From Osmia lignaria lignaria (taxonomy: Eukaryota > Arthropoda > Insecta > Hymenoptera > Megachilidae): 64,000 nt of DNA. The position numbers and the translations under genes are program-made. The stretch covers positions 5,052,001 to 5,116,000 of the forward strand of contig NW_027478165.1 in NCBI RefSeq assembly GCF_051020975.1. Reading direction: 5' to 3'. Below, piece after piece: positions 37,101-50,886 of this stretch (position 1 is the first letter of the stretch; the number at the start of each line of letters is the position of its first letter). Below the pieces are notes generated by a model that was given only the letters and a program-made list of their open reading frames with translations, ran no database searches and was not told where the DNA came from.

Positions 37101-38886
37101 TTTAGAGACCTTTCTTGTAGAGAATTAAGTTTCCTACTTTTTATGTAGTATGATATTTTTTGATCAGATGCGTAGTTCTCGAGATATATCAAGATATTTA
37201 AAAGTTCCGAAGCCGCACCAACATAATAGAGATACAGAAACACCGTGGCCCCTTTCTTTGGGATAACTCTGCACTATTGCGAGCTGCAAATGCCACTTCC
37301 AGCTTAGCTGTGCAGAAGAAGAACAACAAGAAGAAGAAATATCTCGAAATATGTCCGTCAGGCCACTTCCCTTGAGATAAATCTACAAATATCTCGGAAA
37401 CGAAGCGAGCTATGGCAAAATGTTAAGAGACCTTTTTTGTAGAGAATTAAGTTTCCTACTTTTTATGTTCGATGATATTTTTTGATCAGATGCGTAGTTC
37501 TCGAGATATATCAAGATATTTAAAAGTTCCGAAGCTGCACCAACATAATAGAGGTACAGAAACACCGTGGCCTCTTTCTTTGAAATAACTCTGCACTATT
37601 GCGAGCTGCAAATGCCGCTTCGAGCTTAGCTGTGCAGAAGAAGAACAACAAGAAGAAGAAACTTCTCGAAATATGTCCGTTAGGCCCCTTCCCTTGAGAT
37701 AAATCTGCAAATATCTCGGAAACGAAGCGAGCTATGGCAAAATGTTAAGAGACCTTTTTTGTAGAGAATTAAGTTTCCTACTTTTTATGTTCTATGATAT
37801 TTTTTGATCAGATGCGTAGTTCTCGAGATATATCAAGATATTTAAAAGTTCCGAAGCCGCACCAACATAATAGAGATACAGAAACACCGTGGCCCCTTTC
37901 TTTGAGATAACTCTGCACTATTGCGAGCTGTAAATGCCACTTCCAGCTTAGCTGTGCAGAAGAAGAACAACAAGAAGAAGAAATATCTCGAAATATGTCC
38001 GTCAGGCCCCTGCCCTTGAGATATATCTGCAAATATCTCGGAAACGAAGCGAGCTATGGCAAAATGTTGAGAGACCTTTTTTGTAGAGAATTAAGTTTCC
38101 TACTTTTTATGTTCTATGATGTTTTTTGATCAGATGCGTAGTTCTCGAGATATATCAAGATATTTAAAAGTTCCGAAGCCGCACCAACATAATAGAGATA
38201 CAGAAACACCGTAGCCCCTTTCATTGAGATAACTCTGCACTATTGCGAGCTGGAAATGCCACTTCCAGCTTAGCTGTGCAGAAGAAGAACAACAAGAAGA
38301 AGGAATATCTCGAAATATGTCCGTCAGGCCACTTCCCTTGAGATAAATCTGCAAATATCTCGGAAACGAAGCGAGCTATGGCAAAATGTTAAGAGACCTT
38401 TTTTGTAGAGAATTAAGTTTCCTACTTTTTATGTTCGATGATATTTTTTGATCAGATGCGTAGTTCTCGAGATATATCAAGATATTTAAAAGTTCCGAAG
38501 CTGCACCAACATAATAGAGGTACAGAAACACCGTGGCCTCCTTCTTTGAGATAACTCTGCACTATTGCGAGCTGCAAATGCCGCCTCGAGCTTAGCTGTG
38601 CAGAAGAAGAACAACAAGAAGAAGAAATATCTCGAAATATGTCCGTCAGGCCACTTCCCTTGAGATAAATCTGCAAATATCTCGGAAACGAAGCGAGCTA
38701 TGGCAAAATGTTAAGAGACCTTTTTTGTAGAGAATTAAGTTTCCTACTTTTTATGTTCGATGATATTTTTTGATCAGATGCGTAGTTCTCGAGATATATC
38801 AAGATATTTAAAAGTTCCGAAGCTGCACCAACATAATAGAGGTACAGAAACACCGTGGCCTCTTTCTTTGAAATAACTCTGCACTA
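31159..38886. repeat. 24-monomer higher-order unit, copy B (7,728 bp)
   Basis: Direct tandem partner of copy A. The joining monomer (31046-31367) is a hybrid: bases up to 31144 match the GAAGCTGCACC / GAAATAAC type seen at 38774, and from 31159 it matches the 23318 monomer, including GCGAGGTATGG and TTAAGCGACC. After about 38886 the sequence continues as a GAAGCTGCACC-type monomer and the correspondence with copy A stops. An assembly duplication is not excluded, although the substitution at 38213 argues for two real copies. Confidence 0.93.
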
Positions 38887-41800
38887 TTGCGAGCTGCAAA
38901 TGCCGCTTCGAGCTTAGCTGTGCAGAAGAAGAACAACAAGAAGAAGAAACTTCTCGAAATATGTCCGTTAGGCCCCTTCCCTTGAGATAAATCTGCAAAT
39001 ATCTCGGAAACGAAGCGAGCTATGGCAAAATGTTAAGAGACCTTTTTTGTAGAGAATTAAGTTTCCTACTTTTTATGTTCTATGATATTTTTTGATCAGA
39101 TGCGTAGTTCTCGAGATATATCAAGATATTTAAAAGTTCCGAAGCCGCACCAACATAATAGAGATACAGAAACACCGTGGCCCCTTTCTTTGAGATAACT
39201 CTGCACTATTGCGAGCTGTAAATGCCACTTCCAGCTTAGCTGTGCAGAAGAAGAACAACAAGAAGAAGAAATATCTCGAAATATGTCCGTCAGGCCCCTG
39301 CCCTTGAGATATATCTGCAAATATCTCGGAAACGAAGCGAGCTATGGCAAAATGTTGAGAGACCTTTTTTGTAGAGAATTATGTTTCCTACAATTTATGT
39401 TCTATGATATTTTTTGATCAGAAGCGTAGTTTTCGAGATATATCGAGATATTTAAAAGTTCCGAAGCCGCACCAACATAATAGAGATACAGAAACACCGT
39501 GGCCCCTTTCTTTGAGATAACTCTGCAATAGTGCGAGCCGCAAATGCCACTTCCAGCTTAGCTGTGCAGAAGAAGAACAACAAGAAGAAGAAATATCTCG
39601 AAATATGTCCGTCAGGCCCCTTCCCTTGAGATAAATCTGCAAATATCTCGGAAACGAAGCGAGCTATGGCAAAATGTTAAGAGACCTTTTTTGTAGAGCA
39701 TTAAGTTTCCTACTTTTTATGTTCTATGATATTTTTTGATCAGATGCGTAGTTCTCGAGATATATCAAGATATTTAAAAGTTCCGAAGCCGCACCAACAT
39801 AATAGAGATACAGAAACACCGTGGCCCCTTTCTTTGAGATAACTCTGCACTATTGCGAGCTGTAAATGCCACTTCCAGCTTAGCTGTGCAGAAGAAGAAC
39901 AACAAGAAGAAGAAATATCTCGAAGTATGTCCGTCAGGCCCCTGCCCTTGAGATATATCTGCAAATATCTCGGAAACGAAGCGAGCTATGGCAAAATGTT
40001 GAGAGACCTTTTTTGTAGAGAATTATGTTTCCTACAATTTATGTTCTATGATATTTTTTGATCAGAAGCGTAGTTTTCGAGATATATCGAGATATTTAAA
40101 AGTTCCGAAGCCGCACCAACATAATAGAGATACAGAAACACCGTGGCCCCTTTCTTTGAGATAACTCTGCATTAGTGCGAGCCGCAAATGCCACTTCCAG
40201 CTTAGCTGTGCAGAAGAAGAACAACAAGAAGAAGAAATATCTCGAAATATGTCCGTCAGGCCCCTTCCCTTGAGATAAATCTGCAAATATCTCGGAAACG
40301 AAGCGAGCTATGGCAAAATGTTAAGAGACCTTTTTTGTAGAGAATTAAGTTTCCTACTTTTTATGTTCTATAATATTTTTTGATCAGAAGCGTAGTTTTC
40401 GAGATATATCGAGATATTTAAAAGTTCCGAAGCCGCACCAACATAATAGAGATACAGAAACACCGTGGCCCCTTTCTTTGAGATAACTCTGCACTATTGC
40501 GAGCTGCAAATGCCACTTCCAGCTTAGCTGTGCAGAGGAAGAACAACAAGAAAAAGAAGTATCTCGAAATATGTCCGTCAGGCCCGTTCCTTTGAGCTGA
40601 ATCTGCAAATATCTCGGAAACGAAGCGAGCTATGGCAAAATGTTAAGAGACGTTTTTTGTAGAGAATTATGTTTCCTACAATTTATGTTCTATGATATTT
40701 TTTGATCAGAAGCGTAGTTTTCGAGATATATCGAGATATTTAAAAGTTCCGAAGCCGCACCAACATAATAGAGATACAGAAACACCGTGGCCCCTTTCTT
40801 TGAGATAACTCTGCACTAGTGCGAGCCGCAAATGCCACTTCCAGCTTAGCTGTGCAGAAGAAGAACAACAAGAAGAAGAAATATCTCGAAATATGTCCGT
40901 CAGGCCCCTTCCCTTGAGATAAATCTGCAAATATCTCGGAAACGAAGCGAGCTATGGCAAAATGTTAAGAGACCTTTTTTGTAGAGCATTAAGTTTCCTA
41001 CTTTTTATGTTCTATGATATTTTTTGATCAGATGCGTAGTTCTCGAGATATATCAAGATATTTAAAAGTTCCGAAGCCGCACCAACATAATAGAGATACA
41101 GAAACACCGTGGCCCCTTTCTTTGAGATAACTCTGCAATAGTGCGAGCCGCAAATGCCACTTCCAGCTTACCTGTGCAGAAGAAGAACAACAAGAAGAAG
41201 AAATATCTCGAAATATGTCCGTCAGGCCCCTTCCCTTGAGATAAATCTGCAAATATCTCGGAAACGAAGCGAGCTATGGCAAAATGTTAAGAGACCTTTT
41301 TTGTAGAGAATTAAGTTTCCTACTTTTTATGTTCTATGATATTTTTTGATCAGATGCGTAGTTCTCGAGATATATCAAGATATTTAAAAGTTCCGAAGCC
41401 GCACCAACATAATAGAGATACAGGAACACCGTGGCCCCTTTCTTTGAGATAACTCTGCACTAGTGCGAGCCGCAAATGCCACTTCCAGCTTAGCTGTGCA
41501 GAAGAAGAACAACAAGAAGAAGAAATATCTCGAAATATGTCCGTCAGGCCCCTTCCCTTGAGATAAATCTGCAAATATCTCGGAAACGAAGCGAGCTATG
41601 GCAAAATGTTAAGAGACCTTTTTTGTAGAGAATTAAGTTTCCTACTTTTTATGTTCTATGATATTTTTTGATCAGATGCGTAGTTCTCGAGATATATCAA
41701 GATATTTAAAAGTTCCGAAGCCGCACCAACATAATAGAGATACAGAAACACCGTGGCTCCTTTCTTTGAGATAACTCTGCACTATTGCGAGCTGGAAATG

Positions 41801-42315
41801 CCACTTCCAGTTTAGCTGTGCAGAAGAAGAACAACAAGAAGAAGAAATATCTCGAAATATGTCCGTTAGGCCCCTTCCCTTGAGATAAATCTGCAAATAT
41901 CTCGGAAACGAAGCGAGCTATGGCAAAATGTTAAGAGACCTTTTTTGTAGAGAATTAAGTTTCCTACTTTTTATGTTCTATGATATTTTTTGATCAGATG
42001 CGTAGTTCTCGAGATATATCGAGATATTTAAAAGTTCCGAAGCCGCACCAACATAATAGAGATACAGAAACACCGTGGCCCCTTTCTTTGAGATAACTCT
42101 GCACTATTGCGAGCTGCAAATGCCACTTCCAGCTTAGCTGTGCAGAGGAAGAACAACAAGAAAAAGAAGTATCTCGAAATATGTCCGTCAGGCCCGTTCC
42201 TTTGAGCTGAATCTGCAAATATCTCGGAAACGAAGCGAGCTATGGCAAAATGTTAAGAGACGTTTTTTGTAGAGAATTATGTTTCCTACAATTTATGCTC
42301 TATGATATTTTTCGA

Positions 42316-42958
42316 TCAGAAGCGTAGTTTTCGAGATATATCGAGATATTTAAAAGTTCCGAAGCCGCACCAACATAATAGAGATACCGAAACACCGTGG
42401 CCCCTTTCTTTGAGATAACTCTGCACTAGTGCGAGCCGCAAATGCCACTTCCAGCTTAGCTGTGCAGAAGAAGAACAACAAGAAGAAGAAATATCTCGAA
42501 ATATGTCCGACAGGCCCCTTCCCTTGAGATAAATCTGCAAATATCTCGGAAACCAAGCGAGCTATGGCGAAATGTTAAGAGACCTTTTTTGTAGAGAATT
42601 AAGTTTCCTACTTTTTATCTTCTATGATATTTTTTGATCAGATGCGTAGTTCTCGAGATATATCAAGATATTCAAAGTGCCGAAGCCGCACCAACATAAT
42701 GCAGATACAGAAACACCGTGGCCCCTTTCTTTGAGATAACTCTGCACTAGTGCGATCCGCAAATGCCACTTCCAGCTTAGCTGTGCAGAAGAAGAACAAC
42801 AGGAAGAAGAAATATCTCGAAATATGTCCGTCAGGCCCCTTCCCTTGAGATAAATCTGCAAATATCTCGGAAACGAAGCGAGCTATGGCAAAATGTTGAG
42901 AGACCTTTTTTGTAGAGAATTATGTTTCCTACAATTTATGTTCTATGATATTTTTTGA
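42316..42958. repeat. Two-monomer block with 1-bp deletion, copy 1 of 3
   Basis: The second monomer reads TTCAAAGTGCC instead of TTTAAAAGTTCC, one base short, followed by AATGCAGATAC and ACAGGAAGAAG. The same changes occur at 46823-47465 and 53906-54548, so three positions in the array descend from one mutated pair. The first monomer here has a GAAGCG start, whereas the other two have GATGCG, so the block boundary differs between copies. Confidence 0.85.
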
Positions 42959-45900
42959 TCAGAAGCGTAGTTTTCGAGATATATCGAGATATTTAAAAGT
43001 TCCGAAGCCGCACCAACATAATAGAGATACAGAAACACCGTGGCCCCTTTCTTTGAGATAACTCTGCATTAGTGCGAGCCGCAAATGCCACTTCCAGCTT
43101 AGCTGTGCAGAAGAAGAACAACAAGAAGAAGAAATATCTCGAAATATGTCCGTCAGGCCCCTTCCCTTGAGATAAATCTGCAAATATCTCGGAAACGAAG
43201 CGAGCTATGGCAAAATGTTAAGAGACCTTTTTTGTAGAGAATTAAGTTTCCTACTTTTTATGTTCTATGATATTTTTTGATCAGAAGCGTAGTTTTCGAG
43301 ATATATCGAGATATTTAAAAGTTCCGAAGCCGCACCAACATAATAGAGATACAGAAACACCGTGGCCCCTTTCTTTGAGATAACTCTGCACTATTGCGAG
43401 CTGCAAATGCCACTTCCAGCTTAGCTGTGCAGAGGAAGAACAACAAGAAAAAGAAGTATCTCGAAATATGTCCGTCAGGCCCGTTCCTTTGAGCTGAATC
43501 TGCAAATATCTCGGAAACGAAGCGAGCTATGGCAAAATGTTAAGAGACGTTTTTTGTAGAGAATTATGTTTCCTACAATTTATGTTCTATGATATTTTTT
43601 GATCAGAAGCGTAGTTTTCGAGATATATCGAGATATTTAAAAGTTCCGAAGCCGCACCAACATAATAGAGATACAGAAACACCGTGGCCCCTTTCTTTGA
43701 GATAACTCTGCACTAGTGCGAGCCGCAAATGCCACTTCCAGCTTAGCTGTGCAGAAGAAGAACAACAAGAAGAAGAAATATCTCGAAATATGTCCGTCAG
43801 GCCCCTTCCCTTGAGATAAATCTGCAAATATCTCGAAAACGAAGCGAGCTATGGCAAAATGTTAAGAGACCTTTTTTGTAGAGAATTAAGTTTCCTACTT
43901 TTTATGTTCTATGATATTTTTTGATCAGAAGCGTAGTTTTCGAGATATATCGAGATATTTAAAAGTTCCGAAGCCGCACCAGCATAATAGAGATACAGAA
44001 ACACCGTGGCCCCTTTCTTTGAGATAACTCTGCACTATTGCGAGCTGCAAATGCCACTTCCAGCTTAGCTGTGCAGAAGAAGAACAACAAGAAGAAGAAA
44101 TATCTCGAAATATGTCCGTCAGACCCCTTCCCTTGAGATGAATCTGCAAATATCTCGGAAACGAAGCGAGCTATGGCAAAATGTTTAGAGACCTTTCTTG
44201 TAGAGAATTAAGTTTCCTACTTTTTATGTAGTATGATATTTTTTGATCAGATGCGTAGTTCTCGAGATATATCAAGATATTTAAAAGTTCCGAAGCCGCA
44301 CCAACATAATAGAGATACAGAAACACCGTGGCCCCTTTCTTTGGGATAACTCTGCACTATTGCGAGCTGCAAATGCCACTTCCAGCTTAGCTGTGCAGAA
44401 GAAGAACAACAAGAAGAAGAAATATCTCGAAATATGTCCGTCAGGCCACTTCCCTTGAGATAAATCTGCAAATATCTCGGAAACGAAGCGAGCTATGGCA
44501 AAATGTTTAGAGACCTTTCTTGTAGAGAATTAAGTTTCCTACTTTTTATGTAGTATGATATTTTTTGATCAGATGCGTAGTTCTCGAGATATATCAAGAT
44601 ATTTAAAAGTTCCGAAGCCGCACCAACATAATAGAGATACAGAAACACCGTGGCCCCTTTCTTTGGGATAACTCTGCACTATTGCGAGCTGCAAATGCCA
44701 CTTCCAGCTTAGCTGTGCAGAAGAAGAACAACAAGAAGAAGAAATATCTCGAAATATGTCCGTCAGGCCACTTCCCTTGAGATAAATCTGCAAATATCTC
44801 GGAAACGAAGCGAGCTATGGCAAAATGTTAAGAGACCTTTTTTGTAGAGAATTAAGTTTCCTACTTTTTAGGTTCGATGATATTTTTTGATCAGATGCGT
44901 AGTTCTCGAGATATATCAAGATATTTAAAAGTTCCGAAGCTGCACCAACATAATAGAGGTACAGAAACACCGTGGCCTCTTTCTTTGAAATAACTCTGCA
45001 CTATTGCGAGCTGCAAATGCCGCTTCGAGCTTAGCTGTGCAGAAGAAGAACAACAAGAAGAAGAAACTTCTCGAAATATGTCCGTTAGGCCCCTTCCCTT
45101 GAGATAAATCTGCAAATATCTCGGAAACGAAGCGAGCTATGGCAAAATGTTAAGAGACCTTTTTTGTAGAGAATTAAGTTTCCTACTTTTTATGTTCTAT
45201 GATATTTTTTGATCAGATGCGTAGTTCTCGAGATATATCAAGATATTTAAAAGTTCCGAAGCCGCACCAACATAATAGAGATACAGAAACACCGTGGCCC
45301 CTTTCTTTGAGATAACTCTGCACTATTGCGAGCTGTAAATGCCACTTCCAGCTTAGCTGTGCAGAAGAAGAACAACAAGAAGCAGAAATATCTCGAAATA
45401 TGTCCGTCAGGCCCCTGCCCTTGAGATATATCTGCAAATATCTCGGAAACGAAGCGAGCTATGGCAAAATGTTGAGAGACCTTTTTTGTAGAGAATTATG
45501 TTTCCTACAATTTATGTTCTATGATATTTTTTGATCAGAAGCGTAGTTTTCGAGATATATCGAGATATTTAAAAGTTCCGAAGCCGCACCAACATAATAG
45601 AGATACAGAAACACCGTGGCCCCTTTCTTTGAGATAACTCTGCAATAGTGCGAGCCGCAAATGCCACTTCCAGCTTAGCTGTGCAGAAGAAGAACAACAA
45701 GAAGAAGAAATATCTCGAAATATGTCCGTCAGGCCCCTTCCCTTGAGATAAATCTGCAAATATCTCGGAAACGAAGCGAGCTATGGCAAAATGTTAAGAG
45801 ACCTTTTTTGTAGAGCATCAAGTTTCCTACTTTTTATGTTCTATGATATTTTTTGATCAGATGCGTAGTTCTCGAGATATATCAAGATATTTAAAAGTTC

Positions 45901-46822
45901 CGAAGCCGCACCAACATAATAGAGATACAGAAACACCGTGGCCCCTTTCTTTGAGATAACTCTGCACTATTGCGAGCTGTAAATGCCACTTCCAGCTTAG
46001 CTGTGCAGAAGAAGAACAACAAGAAGAAGAAATATCTCGAAATATGTCCGTCAGGCCCCTGCCCTTGAGATATATCTGCAAATATCTCGGAAACGAAGCG
46101 AGCTATGGCAAAATGTTGAGAGACCTTTTTTGTAGAGAATTATGTTTCCTACAATTTATGTTCTATGATATTTTTTGATCAGAAGCGTAGTTTTCGAGAT
46201 ATATCGAGATATTTAAAAGTTCCGAAGCCGCACCAACATAATAGAGATACAGAAACACCGTGGCCCCTTTCTTTGAGATAACTCTGCATTAGTGCGAGCC
46301 GCAAATGCCACTTCCAGCTTAGCTGTGCAGAAGAAGAACAACAAGAAGAAGAAATATCTCGAAATATGTCCGTCAGGCCCCTTCCCTTGAGATAAATCTG
46401 CAAATATCTCGAAAACGAAGCGAGCTATGGCAAAATGTTAAGAGACCTTTTTTGTAGAGAATTAAGTTTCCTACTTTTTATGTTCTATGATATTTTTTGA
46501 TCAGATGCGTAGTTCTCGAGATATATCAAGATATTTAAAAGTTCCGAAGCTGCACCAACATAATAGAGGTACAGAAACACCGTGGCCTCTTTCTTTGAGA
46601 TAACTCTGCACTATTGCGAGCTGCAAATGCCGCTTCGAGCTTAGCTGTGCAGAAGAAGAACAACAAGAAGAAGAAACTTCTCGAAATATGTCCGTTAGGC
46701 CCCTTCCCTTGAGATAAATCTGCAAATATCTCGGAAACGAAGCGAGCTATGGCAAAATGTTAAGAGACCTTTTTTGTAGAGAATTAAGTTTCCTACTTTT
46801 TATGTTCTATGATATTTTTTGA

Positions 46823-47465
46823 TCAGATGCGTAGTTCTCGAGATATATCAAGATATTTAAAAGTTCCGAAGCCGCACCAACATAATAGAGATACCGAAAC
46901 ACCGTGGCCCCTTTCTTTGAGATAACTCTGCACTAGTGCGAGCCGCAAATGCCACTTCCAGCTTAGCTGTGCAGAAGAAGAACAACAAGAAGAAGAAATA
47001 TCTCGAAATATGTCCGACAGGCCCCTTCCCTTGAGATAAATCTGCAAATATCTCGGAAACGAAGCGAGCTATGGCGAAATGTTAAGAGACCTTTTTTGTA
47101 GAGAATTAAGTTTCCTACTTTTTATCTTCTATGATATTTTTTGATCAGATGCGTAGTTCTCGAGATATATCAAGATATTCAAAGTGCCGAAGCCGCACCA
47201 ACATAATGCAGATACAGAAACACCGTGGCCCCTTTCTTTGAGATAACTCTGCACTAGTGCGAGCCGCAAATGCCACTTCCAGCTTAGCTGTGCAGAAGAA
47301 GAACAACAGGAAGAAGAAATATCTCGAAATATGTCCGTCAGGCCCCTTCCCTTGAGATAAATCTGCAAATATCTCGGAAACGAAGCGAGCTATGGCAAAA
47401 TGTTAAGAGACCTTTTTTGTAGAGAATTAAGTTTCCTACTTTTTATGTTCTATGATATTTTTTGA
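46823..47465. repeat. Two-monomer block with 1-bp deletion, copy 2 of 3
   Basis: It shares CCGACAGG, TATGGCGAAATG, TTTTTATCTTC, TTCAAAGTGCC and AATGCAGATAC with 42316-42958 and 53906-54548. The offset from copy 1 is 4,507 bp, 14 monomers less the deleted base. Confidence 0.85.
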
Positions 47466-47802
47466 TCAGATGCGTAGTTCTCGAGATATATCAAGATATT
47501 TAAAAGTTCCGAAGCCGCACCAACATAATCCAGATACAGAAACACCGTGGCCCCTTTCTTTGAGATAACTCTGCATTAGTGCGAGCCGCAACTGCCACTT
47601 CCAGCTTAGCTGTGCAGAAGAAGAACAACAAGAAGAAGAAATATCTCGAAATATGTCCGTCAGGCCCCTTCCCTTGAGGTAAATCTGCAAATATCTCGGA
47701 AACGAAGCGAGCTATGGCAAAATGTTAAGAGACCTTTTTTGTAGAGAATTAAGTTTCCTACTTTTTATCTTCTATGATATTTTTTGATCAGAAGCGTAGT
47801 TT

Positions 47803-49276
47803 TCGAGATATATCGAGATATTTAAAAGTTCCGAAGCCGCACCAACATAATAGAGATACAGAAACACCGTGGCCCCTTTCTTTGAGATAACTCTGCACTA
47901 TTGCGAGCTGCAAATGCCACTTCCAGCTTAGCTGTGCAGAGGAAGAACAACAAGAAAAAGAAGTATCTCGAAATATGTCCGTCAGGCCCGTTCCTTTGAG
48001 CTGAATCTGCAAATATCTCGGAAACGAAGCGAGCTATGGCAAAATGTTAAGAGACGTTTTTTGTAGAGAATTATGTTTCCTACAATTTATGTTCTATGAT
48101 ATTTTTTGATCAGAAGCGTAGTTTTCGAGATATATCGAGATATTTAAAAGTTCCGAAGCCGCACCAACATAATAGAGATACAGAAACACCGTGGCCCCTT
48201 TCTTTGAGATAACTCTGCACTATTGCGAGCTGCAAATGCCGCTTCGAGCTTAGCTGTGCAGAAGAAGAACAACAAGAAGAAGAAACTTCTCGAAATATGT
48301 CCGTTAGGCCCCTTCCCTTGAGATAAATCTGCAAATATCTCGGAAACGAAGCGAGCTATGGCAAAATGTTAAGAGACCTTTTTTGTAGAGAATTAAGTTT
48401 CCTACTTTTTATGTTCTATGATATTTTTTGATCAGATGCGTAGTTCTCGAGATATATCAAGATATTTAAAAGTTCCGAAGCCGCACCAACATAATAGAGA
48501 TACAGAAACACCGTGGCCCTTTTCTTTGAGATAACTCTGCACTATTGCGAGCTGTAAATGCCACTTCCAGCTTAGCTGTGCAGAAGAAGAACAACAAGAA
48601 GAAGAAATATCTCGAAATATGTCCGTCAGGCCCCTGCCCTTGAGATATATCTGCAAATATCTCGGAAACGAAGCGAGCTATGGCAAAATGTTGAGAGACC
48701 TTTTTTGTAGAGAATTATGTTTCCTACAATTTATGTTCTATGATATTTTTTGATCAGAAGCGTAGTTTTCGAGATATATCGAGATATTTAAAAGTTCCGA
48801 AGCCGCACCAACATAATAGAGATACAGAAACACCGTGGCCCCTTTCTTTGAGATAACTCTGCAATAGTGCGAGCCGCAAATGCCACTTCCAGCTTAGCTG
48901 TGCAGAAGAAGAACAACAAGAAGAAGAAATAACTCGAAATATGTCCATCAGGCCCCTTCCCTTGAGATAAATCTGCAAATATCTCGGAAACGAAGCGAGC
49001 TATGGCAAAATGTTAAGAGACCTTTTTTGTAGAGCATTAAGTTTCCTACTTTTTATGTTCTATGATATTTTTTGATCAGATGCGTAGTTCTCGAGATATA
49101 TCAAGATATTTAAAAGTTCCGAAGCCGCACCAACATAATAGAGATACAGAAACACCGTGGCCCCTTTCTTTGAGATAACTCTGCAATAGTCCGAGCCGCA
49201 AATGCCACTTCCAGCTTACCTGTGCAGAAGAAGAACAACAAGAAGAAGAAATATCTCGAAATATGTCCGTCAGGCC
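47803..49276. repeat. Five-monomer duplication, copy 1
   Basis: This segment matches 49413-50886 at an offset of exactly 1,610 bp (5 x 322), including three private mutations absent from all other monomers I compared. Limits are set by the last mismatch on the left (T/C in GTTTTCG versus GTTCTCG) and the first on the right (CCACTT versus CCCCTT at 49277). Confidence 0.85.
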
Positions 49277-49412
49277 ACTTCCCTTGAGATAAATCTGCAA
49301 ATATCTCGGAAACGAAGCGAGCTATGGCAAAATGTTTAGAGACCTTTCTTGTAGAGAATTAAGTTTCCTACTTTTTATGTAGTATGATATTTTTTGATCA
49401 GATGCGTAGTTC
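49277..49412. repeat. Conversion-like patch between the five-monomer copies
   Basis: These 136 bases do not match the corresponding place at 50887-51022. They carry the CCACTTCCC, ATGTTTAGAGACCTTTCTTG and ATGTAGTATG changes of the TTTGGGATAAC monomer class (for example 44454-44589). Both flanks belong to other classes. A short gene-conversion tract or a double exchange explains this best. Confidence 0.7.
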
Positions 49413-50886
49413 TCGAGATATATCGAGATATTTAAAAGTTCCGAAGCCGCACCAACATAATAGAGATACAGAAACACCGTGGCCCCTTTCTTTGAGATAA
49501 CTCTGCACTATTGCGAGCTGCAAATGCCACTTCCAGCTTAGCTGTGCAGAGGAAGAACAACAAGAAAAAGAAGTATCTCGAAATATGTCCGTCAGGCCCG
49601 TTCCTTTGAGCTGAATCTGCAAATATCTCGGAAACGAAGCGAGCTATGGCAAAATGTTAAGAGACGTTTTTTGTAGAGAATTATGTTTCCTACAATTTAT
49701 GTTCTATGATATTTTTTGATCAGAAGCGTAGTTTTCGAGATATATCGAGATATTTAAAAGTTCCGAAGCCGCACCAACATAATAGAGATACAGAAACACC
49801 GTGGCCCCTTTCTTTGAGATAACTCTGCACTATTGCGAGCTGCAAATGCCGCTTCGAGCTTAGCTGTGCAGAAGAAGAACAACAAGAAGAAGAAACTTCT
49901 CGAAATATGTCCGTTAGGCCCCTTCCCTTGAGATAAATCTGCAAATATCTCGGAAACGAAGCGAGCTATGGCAAAATGTTAAGAGACCTTTTTTGTAGAG
50001 AATTAAGTTTCCTACTTTTTATGTTCTATGATATTTTTTGATCAGATGCGTAGTTCTCGAGATATATCAAGATATTTAAAAGTTCCGAAGCCGCACCAAC
50101 ATAATAGAGATACAGAAACACCGTGGCCCTTTTCTTTGAGATAACTCTGCACTATTGCGAGCTGTAAATGCCACTTCCAGCTTAGCTGTGCAGAAGAAGA
50201 ACAACAAGAAGAAGAAATATCTCGAAATATGTCCGTCAGGCCCCTGCCCTTGAGATATATCTGCAAATATCTCGGAAACGAAGCGAGCTATGGCAAAATG
50301 TTGAGAGACCTTTTTTGTAGAGAATTATGTTTCCTACAATTTATGTTCTATGATATTTTTTGATCAGAAGCGTAGTTTTCGAGATATATCGAGATATTTA
50401 AAAGTTCCGAAGCCGCACCAACATAATAGAGATACAGAAACACCGTGGCCCCTTTCTTTGAGATAACTCTGCAATAGTGCGAGCCGCAAATGCCACTTCC
50501 AGCTTAGCTGTGCAGAAGAAGAACAACAAGAAGAAGAAATAACTCGAAATATGTCCATCAGGCCCCTTCCCTTGAGATAAATCTGCAAATATCTCGGAAA
50601 CGAAGCGAGCTATGGCAAAATGTTAAGAGACCTTTTTTGTAGAGCATTAAGTTTCCTACTTTTTATGTTCTATGATATTTTTTGATCAGATGCGTAGTTC
50701 TCGAGATATATCAAGATATTTAAAAGTTCCGAAGCCGCACCAACATAATAGAGATACAGAAACACCGTGGCCCCTTTCTTTGAGATAACTCTGCAATAGT
50801 CCGAGCCGCAAATGCCACTTCCAGCTTACCTGTGCAGAAGAAGAACAACAAGAAGAAGAAATATCTCGAAATATGTCCGTCAGGCC
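49413..50886. repeat. Five-monomer duplication, copy 2
   Basis: Partner of 47803-49276 with the same private mutations (for example AATAACTCG near 50540 and AATAGTCCGAG near 50796). The shared mutations place this duplication after the split from the 52296-53905 series. Confidence 0.85.

Larger units (their letters stand above)
38887..47802. repeat. Array region D: rearranged pieces of the 24-monomer unit
   Basis: About 27 monomers, almost all of types found in the 24-monomer unit but in a different order. 38774-39417 matches 29758-30401, 40062-41027 matches 27504-28469, and 42959-45212 follows 27504-30079 with one monomer fewer. New local types appear: ATACCGAAAC with CCGACAGG (42316, 46823) and TTCAAAGTGCC with AATGCAGATAC (42638, 47145). 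The last type is 321 bp long because one A is missing. Confidence 0.85.
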
